Assembly (NCBI GenBank): GCA_036785705.1 | Contig: JAWUZG010000084.1 | Location: forward strand, 6,941,001-7,005,000 | DNA from: Acanthornis magna | Lineage: Eukaryota; Chordata; Aves; Passeriformes; Acanthizidae | DNA length: 64,000 nt | Reading direction: 5' to 3' | Shown: piece after piece, positions 47,207 through 58,600 of the stretch | Numbering within the stretch: position 1 is the stretch's first letter | Layout: the number at the start of each line of letters is the position of its first letter | Notes under the pieces: generated by a model | Database searches by the model: none | The model's input: the letters and a program-made list of their open reading frames with translations, nothing else | What the model was told of the DNA's origin: nothing | Program-made: the position numbers and the translations under genes

Positions 47207-50200
47207 CATGTGGCCCCGGCACAGGCGGATCCCGCTAGAATCCTGCTGGCAAGCAGCGGCTGGGCTGGGATGGGGCTTCGGCAGCAGGACCCCCCAACCA
47301 GAGAGCGGCTGGAGCTGGGGCTTTGTTACCCGAGCAGCTCTTGAGCCTCACTACCACCTCTGATCAGTTGTTTTATAAGGGGAGGGGGTGATTTGCAAGT
47401 GGCCTGTATTTTGAGTAATTCTACTTCTACAAAATGTGAATACAGGGCCAGAGCCCAGGCTCCTGGGCCAGGTATTGCTGCCACTTCAGACTGCAGTGAG
47501 AGGAGACCTTCTGAACTGAGCTCTGACCATCCATCACCCTTCTCTTCCAAATTACAGGTGAGGAAATGTGTGGGTTGAAAGCAGTTTTCCAGGCAGAATA
47601 AACCTCAAAAGAAGCTGGAGGAAATGGGCTATGAATGTGTAACTTCAGTTGCTGTTATTTACTTCTGAGAACAGTGAGTGATTCTGGCACTCTGCCTGGC
47701 CCCATCACTCTGGTGACTCAGTTCTTACACATGTCAATAATGGACTTTGAACAGTTGTCTTTGAAAATGAAATTGTGTGTGTAGTCAGCTTCTGATTTCC
47801 TGCGTCGTTTGGTTGCTCAGCTTGATCACAGCTTGACTCCTATCAGCAGCTGGACAGATGATCCTGCAGTAAATTATACCCCAAGCAGGGCACAAGCACC
47901 TCAAAGCTCTGTGTGCCTCATCATTCCTGCCCACAGTGCTCGTGTTCCTGCTCTCCTGGGGCAGCTGCCTTCCTTTGGGGACACGGTGTGAGCTCAGGTA
48001 TCCTTTAGTTGACCAGACTTGAAGGTGGAGGCATTTAACCAAATCACAACGTGGCAAACACAACCTCTGTGTTAGGAGAGCCACATTGAAGCCCTGTTGA
48101 GGATTCTGTATGTGAGCAAATATTAGCCCTGAGTATTCAGTAACATTTCTGACTGAACCTTACCCGTCGCGAGCTGCTGCAGCTCTGCATGTGCTGTGGC
48201 AGGAGGGTACAATGGGAGCTCACTTATACTTGCAGCACTTGAGAGTCTTGGAGTCTTGGCTTCAGAAAATAAACATAAGGGGCTCCACAGAGGTGAGAGA
48301 TCCTGTGTTTGACTAACACTGTGGTGACCTCCTCTCTAATGCTGATGTAAATAATATTTTTATCTTAAATGGATACTGTAAATATCCTAGGTATCTCACA
48401 TTTTGATTTATTTCAAAGTTGCAAAATAAAGATATTTTGATCCATTTGATGAACTTAGGATTTGAATGTTTAAAGTTCCAAAATAGATATGTTTTTAACT
48501 TACAGCATTCAGACCCTGAGTTCATTGAATATTGGTCTGTTGTGAAACCAGTGCAATTTCAGACTTGATAGAGAACCTGTACAAAACAAACTACCCCCTT
48601 CTCTTCTCTGAAGGAAAGGTACAAAGCTGTCCTAGATCCAAGCTCCATAAAAAGGTGGAAATATTTGTCAAATGAAATCCCTCCATGAATACTCCTTTAA
48701 CTGGTAGTGGCAGAAAAGGTTCACAGTCAGTCTTTTAAAAAGTATAGTAAGAATGTTGTTCCTTGGTGAATCCCACATTGGCACGAGTTGAAATAAGCAC
48801 CTGTTCTTGGGGCTTTCGCAGAAGAGCTGGGAAATTCCAATTTTATTCAGCTCATTTGCTTACTGCATCACTGGAGTTTGTTATTTTTGTCAGCATCACC
48901 TGGTAAACTGGGTAAGCCATACAGGAACCCTTCAAAAGGCAGTTCTGTTTGAGAGCTGACCTGAATTCATCCTGTTCCAGCAACAGGGTGATTTTTTTTT
49001 CCCCCCGCAAGGTTTTAAATTATGTTCTGAGATTTGTCTTCTCTGTGAGGTAAATTCCACAGAGTTTCCTTGAGGAGTTCCCCCTCCCTCTCCCAAAGTA
49101 CTGCTGTTTAGGAATCATACCACTGCAAAGCATCTGGAATGAGAAATGCCTCTGCAGCATGTTTATATTTGGCCAGGGGGAAGCTCTCTGGCTAGAAAGC
49201 CAGAAAAAGCAGAGGGCATTTAGTGAATTTGTGTAACTCCTTTCAGGACTAAGAGTTCCCCCCTGTGGCAGGGAGCTTTCAGATACCTGTGCGGCTCTAA
49301 ACTTGTCACCCAAAGACAGGAGATTTCGAAGACCCTTTCTGCTGTATAAGCTGCCAGACCTTTCTGATCTTGCTCCTACTTAGACTGCCTTGGTTTGCTC
49401 TCCTCCCCAGCTTGGGTCTCAGCAGCGACTTCAGTCCTGCGGTTGCATGGAGAGGGCAGAGCACTGAGTCTGGGGCCTCACATGCTCCATAGCTTCCATC
49501 TTTATCCTGAAGCCAGTGTGCCTTTCCTGCTGATGAAGACATGGGATTATGGGATAGAAAACCCTGGACATAAGTCCCTTGGCCAACAAGATCCCAGTGG
49601 AAAATGGTTGTGATGTGCTCTCCTGGTCCGTCGTGGGCATCTGCTCATGGTGACAGTTGTTTCCAAGAATAACTTATTGGTTTGAGAAGAAAGGAAAAGG
49701 GAGAAAATGGCAGCCCATTATTCCACGTTTGCAACAACCAAGGGGTAAATATTCAAAACTTCTTGCTGCCACGTTCAGACTGGGTTAGGGAACTACTTCC
49801 ATGACTGCAGCTAGGCACGAATGTCATTGTGGGCCCCATGTATCCCACTCTATCTCCACTAATGCTCAAGGTGTTGACTCAAGGAAATTTTGGCAAACTG
49901 CCTTATGATTGATTAGCCACACAGATGTAAAAGCAAACACAGATGTCCCAACTAAGTATCCAAGGGTAATGTATACCCATTGCACGTGATTTTGTGTGCA
50001 TACTGATATTTGGTACTAAGGAGTGACTTTTCACCATGGTGGGAAGGTTAAATTTTGTAATTCCCCCTCACAAAAGCATTTAAGCAGGTACTTAAGCGTG
50101 TTGGTGAATAGAAATGGAAGACACTGAATGTAGCAATTCCACAACAGTGTTCCTTGGCTCTAGCATGAGCAAGGGCACCCCAACCACATTGCTTGATCAT

Positions 50201-53200
50201 ACACGGGATCCTTTCCATTGCAGAACCCAGCAGTGAGCCTGTCTCCTGTGTCTTCCTGCCCTCTCCTACCCCTCAGGGCCAGCAGCTCATCCCACCAGCC
50301 CCTGCTTTTCCAGAGCAACAGACTCCCCCTTGTTTCTTAGCAGTTCCTGCTGGACTGGCATAGAACCTGATGGGAAGAAGAGCAGTTCCCTCTTCCTCCT
50401 GGCTTTCAGAGCTCAGAAATCTCGAGCAGCAGTGGCATTCCTGCATGTCCTGCCCTGATTCTCCTTGGTGTCCCAATGTCAGACTTCTGGAAGTTTAGAC
50501 AGGAGTGAGAAAACTGTGTTTGTGTAGTGTGAAGTGACTTGCACTGGCTTAGCCTTAACAAGATCCCTGCTATATATTTAATGACCTGAATGTAAAATTT
50601 ATGGCTTGGAATGCCCCAGCAACAGAGGAAGCCCTCAGCACACAAGCTGCCTTTGCAGGACAGGAGAAGTGAAATCCCCCGAGGTTTGGGAAGCCTGAGT
50701 GATGTAGTTATGGTTAGCACTTTGAATATATGTGTAGACTACTTCAAAATAAATATTTGCAGTTCAACTCTAACATGCATAGGGGAGGGTGAGAACTAGC
50801 ATGTATTAATGTTTCTTCAAATTAATAATTTTGAAAATTTTATACTGAAATAATTTTGCTGTTGCACATAATAAACAGTGGTTAGTGTGGGTACTTACTG
50901 GGGAGAAACATCACCTGCTCTCTGTGTACACCATTTCCTCCTGTTTTGAACAATACAAGCTCACAAGTGCTGCTGGGGCCATGATCAGCCTGTTCTCCCT
51001 TCACCCCTGAGCGGGAGCAGTGCAGTTCAGTGCACAGGAGGCACCACCACCTCTGTTAGGGGCTGCACTTGTTCCCGATGGGTCTAAGATGTGGAGATCG
51101 GGGGGGCAGGCTTTCTGTCTGCCATGCCAGCCCCTGGACATGTTGTCCTCTTATCCCTTCCTCAGTGCTTGGTAAGTCACCTGCCATCTTCCCATGTTTC
51201 AGCCTCTTTAAAAAAGGGAAAATAAAGGTAAGGGAACTCTTGGTAAGTCTTGGCAAGACTTGCCATTTTAATCTCTTGCTTTGACATGTGCAGCTTTTGT
51301 GTTGCTGAAACTCTCATTCTCCCGTTGCCTCTGTGTATGAAGAGAAACAGACAGATAAATTCAGTTCAGTCTCGTGGGAGAAGCTGTGCAATGTCTGATT
51401 CCTCTCCCAGTGTCATCTGTGCCTCTGCTTCGTGCCTGGTGCCGCCAGCTCAGGCACTGCACACAACGTGCTCAGGGAGAGGAGGTTGGAGCTGCATCCA
51501 GGACAAAGAGGGAGAGATGCCCTGGGAATGGCTGTCTCCATGTACTGCTTGTGATGGGCCCCATATCCCAGCCCAGGAAATCCTTGCCCTTGGTCAGCAC
51601 TGGAAACAGAGAAGGTGAGTGTGGAGTTACTGGACAAAATGGGCCACATTTCTCAGGAATCTCAACCTGATTCTACCTTTGTATATCAGAGGATTTCTCC
51701 AGCTCTACCTTTGATCTGCTACAAATGATGATTAAGAAGTTAATTAAATCCTTCTGAGTTTTTGTAACCAATTTTTTTTAGAAAAGGACAGGTTTGTAGT
51801 CTCCAAATGATTCCAGTTATTTTCCTGATTATGCTAGAACTGACCTTACTAATGCACTGATGGACAGAAAGCTTATTTTAATACATCAATTATTGCACTT
51901 TCATTTTCTTAAGCTCTTCACAGCCTTTTCTCTGGAAATGGATTCTCTAAAATTTTCTCTTTGTGCTGAGTAAATTATTCCTTTTGGACCTACTGCCTGC
52001 TTCTGTTTCTGTTAAATTACACCACTCTGCCCTTTCTTCAGAGTTTTCTGGGGCATCTCTGCTTTTCTTCAGGATATGGCAACCACTAACAAATCACTTC
52101 TTTTTAGGGAAAGAAGAGAAATCAAAGAAAAGGGGAGGGGGGGAAGGACCGACCCACTTCCTGCGGTGCCTGCTGCTGCTTTCCTCTTCAGCAGGAGAGG
52201 CGATGGAATGGGGGTGTGAAGGAAAGTCCTCAGCTCCGCTTCCCTCACGCAGATGAAGCTGCAGGCGTGACTGGGGACTGAGCCAGTCCAACCCGGCTGT
52301 GAACAAGGGTAAAACCATCACAGGTGAAACGAATTGCGTTTGAAAGGCGGTGCCGGTGATGCGTTGTCTGCCCTGTTGTAGGGTGGCTGAGGAGCTCATC
52401 AAAGCTGTGCATCCTCTCCCCTCCCTCCGAGGGACTCTTGCTGCCCCATGGTGCTGCCTTCCCTGTCCCCAGCTGGGGCAAAGGGCAGGTTGGAAAGGCC
52501 AGGGAAGAAACCATTTCCCTCTCTTTGCTCTTTGCAGTGGTTTTGGACACTGAAGACTTCGCTGGGCCAGCAGAAAAGCTCTGGGGAAGATGCTCAGGGG
52601 ACGGGACAGAGACCATTCCAAAGCTGGGCAGCTCTGCTGGTACCTGCCAGAGCTCCCAGCCTCTGTCTCCAGCAGCCTGTGCCTGTCCAGGGTGGCAGCT
52701 CGGCTTTCTGGCAGAGTCAGCCTGTCCTGGAGGGCAGGGCCAGACCCAGGCTGGAGGGGTTTTCTCCATCGCAGCCCAGCAAAGCCTTTTCTTGAAACCA
52801 GGCTTGATGTTATATGGAGGTGCAGAGGAACACTCCATGCTGCTCTGGAGGCAAGAAAAAGCAAGAAAAGTGGTTTTGTCCCTTTCTTGAGTGAAGGACT
52901 GTGGTCATGCACAGGTGTGTCTCTGGTGAGCAGATGGGAAATTTCCTGAGGTGTGCCCCTATTTAGATAGTTTGTATGGGGAGGGGAAGAAATACTGCTG
53001 GCTCATCTGTTGCATATGAATGATTTAACTACTTAACCAAATTAACCCTTGGGTTTGAGCTGTCCAAACCGAGCCACTCTTTCAGTGTGGATCCTGCACA
53101 GTTTGAGCAGATGACTTACTGCTTCTTCTCCTTCCCTCTTTCTCAGGATTAAAAATCAAGAGAGGAATTAGGCCTTTATCTCATTTGTTACTCTTGAGCA

Positions 53201-55392
53201 TTGAGCAGATTTTCGTCGGAGCTGTTGCCACAAAGTGCATTTATAACATACAGCAGAAGTGAAATTGCAGGGCTCAGACAAAATGTTTTGTGCTGGATGG
53301 AAACACAGGCTGCAGCCTCGGAGCTGCAGTGTGAGGGGGCTTTTCATACTCCACCTGTGCTTGCAGCTTTGCTCTTCTTGCCATAAGCCAGAACGGACTG
53401 AGCATTTGTTAGTACATTGGGCAGAGTGCTGCTATTCCATGGAGTTTTGTACTAAAAATTGCCTCCTGTTTCCAGTGGCAGCCGTTTTGCTTCCTTCTGT
53501 GCCTCCTTGCCTTTGGGAGAGTGTGGATGCTGTTGTATATCTTTATTTAATCAGCTGGAAAAGTGCCAAATGGCTCCCAAGGTGAAAAATAAGGGGCTTT
53601 TATCCTCCCGGCTGTGCGTGCCTGGAGTGGAACAATGGTCCTGTCGTGTAACAAGCTGAGTCAGCACAGGGAATAAAAATTGTGTCCCCCTTCAGCCTGT
53701 CGTTCCTGTCATCCTTCCGCAGGCTGACAGAGCCACTGAGCTGGGCTGGCTCATGTGTAGCGGCCTTTATGTGAGGCTGTGGAATAATGGGCTCGGGTTT
53801 TATGGCATTCTGCCTCATCATCTGATTTTTTTCCCTCCTCTCTCCCAGGTCACATGAGGAGGGGCTGAACACACACGGTCTGTCCGTGGCTGCAGAGCTC
53901 AGATGTGTAAGTTTACCCACAGAGAGTTGCTGGTCTGGCATCAGCCCTGCTCTGTGCCAGCCCCACTCCCCAGGCCAGGAGCCGGGGGTTGCATGGTGTC
54001 AGTGGTGTCTCAGTGAGCCGAAAGTGGGAGTCCATGCTCTGTTCATGGGGGAGAGCAAAGGAGAGTCAGTGTCACTGCTCCTTAGGAAGGTTAGAAGTGT
54101 CCTGGAAGTCTGGCTTGGCATAAATCCTGGGCTAAGTTCTGTTTGTCTTGTGCTTTCCCTAGCACATGAAAAGTCTCTCTCAGTTTAGCAAGAACCAAAC
54201 CCATGTGTAGTGTTTCCAGATCTGTACTGTCTCTCTGAGGCAGGGCTTCATTTTTTCTGCACCTATTCCATGAAACAAATTACTTGGAAAGCAGAAAGTT
54301 CAGGGAAGCCCTCACTCACTGTTGCAGTGGAAGAAACCCAAGTGTGCTGCAAGTCCTGTTAAGAAAATTCCCTTCTCTAACTATTATATTAATCAGTCTT
54401 TATAGTATGAAAGTCTATTAAGGTTGTTAACGTGTACTAGTTCATGTTGTACACTGTAATGGAAAAAGGCAGAGGAAGTTTGCTGGGGACTTTGTTCATG
54501 CTTAAGTAAAACAAGTGAAAGGACAGCACAGCCCCAGAAAAAAGGGTTTTGCTTCTTGGAAGCCTCGAGCTGGCCATGAAGAATAAAGGATACCTGTGGA
54601 CAGCCAAGGTAATGCCACCATCCTCATCCCCTAACAAGTCTTTGAAACCCTTCCAGCACTGTCTGGGGTCAGAGGTAAGTAACTAGAGCACGACTGACTC
54701 CTTCAACACCTGGATCATTAGACAAGCAGCAGGAAAGCTGCAGAACTGTAGCTGCTTTGCAGAGTTTTGCTCTGACTAACAATCAGTTATGTAGACGCTA
54801 GTGATTAGTCAAATTGTGCTGTACCTGGATATTTGACGGGTATAGGAGAGTTTGGCTGGGACAACTTTTGTGACAGTTTTCCTGGGGACTTGGGTGGACA
54901 GTGATAATTCAGAACGGGGCTGGCAATGCTCTGGTGAGACCAGGGGCGTCCCGAGCCTGCCGTAACCCTTCCAGCCCCGGGAATATAGCGGCAAACCTCA
55001 CCATGGCCAGTTGCACAGTCCATGCGGGCTGCATCACCCCGGCCGGGGGGGATACAGCCCCCAGGGCCACACGGGCGCTGGGCAGTGTCACCTGGCGTGA
55101 CCCTTCAGTTCCCCGTGCAGGGCAGTCCAGCTGTGCCCGCTGGGGCTGGCTGGGAGTGCGCTGGCTCCCGAGGCTGTGTGCAGCTCTCCGAGCCCCGTGC
55201 CGGGGCTCCGGTGCTCCCGGCTGTCCGTCAGGGCTTTGAGAGCCACCGGATGCCTGTGGCCAGTCTTGCTGTCGGGGGAGGCAGCGGGGAGGAAGGATGC
55301 TCTATGACTGCCTCGGAGCAGCCCAGCGCCGCTGTCGGTGCCGCGTGTCGCGATGTGCCCAACCCCTCCGGCCGAGGCACCTGCCGGCCTCC

Positions 55393-55400
55393 CGACGTCA
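55393..55400 (+). promoter_or_regulatory. CRE-like site
   Basis: CGACGTCA differs at one base from the full cAMP-response element TGACGTCA and lies 13 bases upstream of the TATA box, a placement common in cAMP/CREB-responsive promoters. Responsiveness is inferred. Confidence 0.55.
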
Positions 55401-55412
55401 CCAGGCTCCGGC

Positions 55413-55418
55413 TATAAA
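55413..55418 (+). promoter_or_regulatory. TATA box of NRIP3
   Basis: TATAAA in GGCTATAAAGCC, 89 bases upstream of the NRIP3 start codon. Confidence 0.75.
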
Positions 55419-55501
55419 GCCAGGCGACAGAGCATCCCCCAGCTCAGCTCAGCTCCCCGAGAGGCGCATCCTCAAGGAGCGAGCCACACACGGGCGGAGA
55501 G

Positions 55502-55675
55502 ATGTTTTATTCGGGCATCCTGACAGAGCCGAGTAGGAAAGAAGTGGAGATAAGGGAAGCGGCGTCTCTCCGCCAGCAGAGGAGGATGAAGCAGGCGGTT
55601 CAGTTTATTCACAAGGATTCTGCAGATCTCCTCCCTCTGGATGGGCTGAAGAAGCTGGGGTCTTCGAAAGATACT
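55502..55675 (+). CDS. NRIP3: NRIP3 exon 1: N-terminus
   Basis: Residues 1-58, 174 nt, ends in phase 0. Encodes MFYSGILTEPSRKEVEIREA, a basic RQQRRMKQAVQFIHKDSADL and LPLDGLKKLGSSKDT. The start is the first ATG after the predicted transcription start and matches the family N-terminus. The donor is TACT|GTAAGG. Confidence 0.94.
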
Positions 55676-58600
55676 GTAAGGCTCTATTCTGTTTACTGGA
55701 AGGAGGCTTAAGGAGCTGGTAGGGCAGTGTCTATTTCTTTCTTCATGCTGTTGTTCTCTTAGGAGAAGTTGGTTGTGTATGGAAAATTATTGTAAAAAAT
55801 GGGATTTTTGTATGTAAGAGGAAGGGAATAGAGATATGATGCTAGTTACAACCACAGTTGTTTTCTTCTAGGAGGTCCTTTTAGATGCCTGGCATTCAGA
55901 TCTAATAGCATTTAATTTTTTTTAAACTTTTCTCTGAAAATGGGGTATTATTTGCAGTACAAAATTCCTCTCTGGGTCAGAGTAAGTCAAAATGGCTTCA
56001 CACAATGCATATGTACACACATGTTTGCCTGTCATGTGTATATGCACACAGCACATAATCATAAAGATCCAGTAAAGTATAGTCACTGGTATTTCAAAAT
56101 ACAAAACTGTCAAGATCATGCTTTGATAAAGGTTTATGCATATATGGGGTTTTTTTAAACTGCACGGACATAATTTTAGGTTTAAAATATTTACATATAC
56201 AGTGATCTATGCCATCTTGTACATGGTATTATTCATCATGCCTGGGAACTGGAGAGCATTTCTAAATACTGTGCAAATGTTTGGGCTTTCTCTAATGGAA
56301 AAGGATACTTCAATGTAACAGCAAAAGTTCTGACATAAGGAGTGCAGTCTGGAAAATATACCTACCAGGGAAATCTCCTTTAGTATTTTTTCCCAAGTGT
56401 TGCAAAATTCTTGCATCTTGCGCAACAATATTTGCTTTCTTTCAATACTTGATAGGGGTTTTATTGAAAAAAAGGTGCATCTTTTTAATGGCACAGTTTT
56501 GTTCTGTCACAGCCTTCCTGCTCAGCTGGGCTGGGCTTGGCTCTGCCTGCCTGACACAAATGGAACGAGTTGGCTGTTCTCTGCAGTGCACATGGAGGTG
56601 ATTTTTTTGATATCCCAAGTGTTTTGCAGTTGCAGAATATAAAGCTCCTGCCCAGGGAAAGGCACAGAAGGAGCTTCCCTGGTCACTACGGAATTGCAGC
56701 TCTCCAGCAAGGATCTGAAGTGCCTTTCAGGAAGTGATGTTGTTATTATCACTATTATCAGCAGTCTAAATGACAGATTGTGGCTCAGTGAGCCCCAGTG
56801 TGTGGGGCTGAGTCCCTGATGAGGGGTTCTGTTCTGCTCAGACCAGAATCAACAGGTAGCAGGAGCCAGGGGCACTGAGCACTGGAGTCCTTTGCTCCGC
56901 ACACAAGGATCAGGTTTTGCACCAGCAGCAGGGCAGAACATGGGGCCCCTTGCCACCACCTTGGTCACAGAAATGGCACTCGAGGTTTCCTCCCTGCTCC
57001 TCTGCCCTGGCTGAAACATCACCCCTGCTGCACCCGCAGCGACGGGGGGGCTCATGGGGGGCTCTCTCCAGGGATGTGGCAAAGCGCTGGGGAGGTGCAC
57101 AGTTCCTGATCCCATCTTTGGCATGGCCCCAAATCGAGAGGCCCATGTCCGGAGCGGCTGAGCCGCATGGTCAGGAGGCCCAGGGCATCAGAGCTCTTGG
57201 CCCAGAGCGTTTGCATGGCTTCCTTGTGAATAGCTGAGCACCTCCTCACAAAGCAGCACGTTTATGTGCCGAAAGCTGCGTGGCAGCTGCGGTGACGTGG
57301 GTGGAGGGGCTTCTGATGTGACCGGAGTTATTAACGCAGGGTTTCCCGTGGGGGTTTTCCAACAGCCTTGGCAGGAGCAGAGAGGAGGGAACAGCTCCTC
57401 AGAGATGGTGACAGGTGGTGAGAACAGATCCTGTCTGTCACCGTGGCAGCTGGCAGCAACCATCCTGGTTTTGGGGAGAAATCCCCTTCCTTTTGGCCCC
57501 AGTGCAGCGGGTGCTGTGCACAGCAAAGCAGCGCTCGAGGTCACCAGGGTGGGTGTGCTGGCATCCCCCAGTCTGTGTGCCATTACTCAGCTCCTGAAGC
57601 AGCTCTCCTGGTGATGCCATACACAAGCAGGTTTGATAAATACTTTGGCAGGTTTGAAAAATACTTGTAATCATCCATTTCAATGCTCTGGTCATTTCCG
57701 GGAAATTGCTCTGGCTCAGACCAAAATCTAGCTCCTCACTCCATTTATGTACTCCGCTCTGTCCAGTATGAGACCTAGCGCAGCATAGATTGAATTTGGC
57801 AAATGTAGGTCTGGATGTAGAGAACAGAAATGGTTTTGTTTCGATGACTCTCCCCTCTCTTAGCCTCTTCCTTGAAGCCCAGAAAACTGGCACGAGATGG
57901 TCCTTAGCTGGGACCTGTCAGGGTAACCATGACCCCCTGCCCCGCTTGGACAGGGTGTGCTGGCTCTTCCAGCTCCTCCTGGTGCTCTGACCCTTCTCCC
58001 TTGCCCTGAGAGCCACCAGAGCGATTTGGAGCAGCTTTGCCTGAAACAGTCCCACATCATTTGACAGGCTGGGAAACGCAGATATAAATAGTAACAAGGA
58101 GCAATAACAAAAGCATTTCCCCTTCTCATCGTGCCCTCAGACCTCCCCTGGGCACCCTCAGCACAACCCTGGGTGCCCCAAGGCCCCGGACCCAGCTTCC
58201 CATAGGTGGTACAACATTGCATGAATTGCAGTGCGTTCAGGTGTCCCCAATTCCCTAGTGTGCACACCCCAGAGTTTGTTGTGTCTTGCCTGAAATGCAG
58301 AAAGCTCTGATGTTGCATGCACTGCCGTGCCCAGAGACCTGGCTGCTGCCTGAGCATGCAGGGGTGCAGGGGGCAGCTCTTGTCCCACCTCATCTTAAGA
58401 GAGGGGCAGACAGCACAGGATGCTGGTAGAAGATGTGAATTTGAATGAAGGATGGGAAGAAGAGAGAGAAATTGGTTATTTCTTGGGATGAGCTCCGTTG
58501 ATGCATTAAAACTCCTTTTTTTTTTTCTTTTCCCCAACTCTCTAGGTACAGAAGAGAGGGCAAATCTCCTGAGATGGGTTTATGGAGGATGGGAGCTGGT

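Larger units (their letters stand above)
43291..54930. other. Intergenic region between SCUBE2 and NRIP3
   Basis: No exon with recognisable protein similarity. Very AT-rich around 43660-44050. A perfect 24-bp palindrome, a CTCF-like motif in a GC-rich patch at 47040-47340, and a stop-poor GC-rich stretch at 52100-52900 are the only features that stand out. Confidence 0.6.
54940..55600 (+). promoter_or_regulatory. NRIP3: CpG-rich NRIP3 promoter region
   Basis: CpG density rises from about 54940 and continues through NRIP3 exon 1. It contains a CRE-like site and a TATA box (separate entries) with spacing typical of a focused promoter. The expected transcription start is about 55443-55450, giving a short 5' leader of some 55 bases with the repeat AGCTCAGCTCAGCTC. 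Confidence 0.75.

Noticed and set aside
52094..52912. Minus-strand open frame of 272 codons and overlapping plus-strand frames
   Set aside because: Same pattern of a GC-rich stop-poor stretch; no domain or homology recognised.
57860..58537. Minus-strand open frame of 225 codons in NRIP3 intron 1
   Set aside because: No recognisable protein and no matching promoter or splice signals; probably chance.
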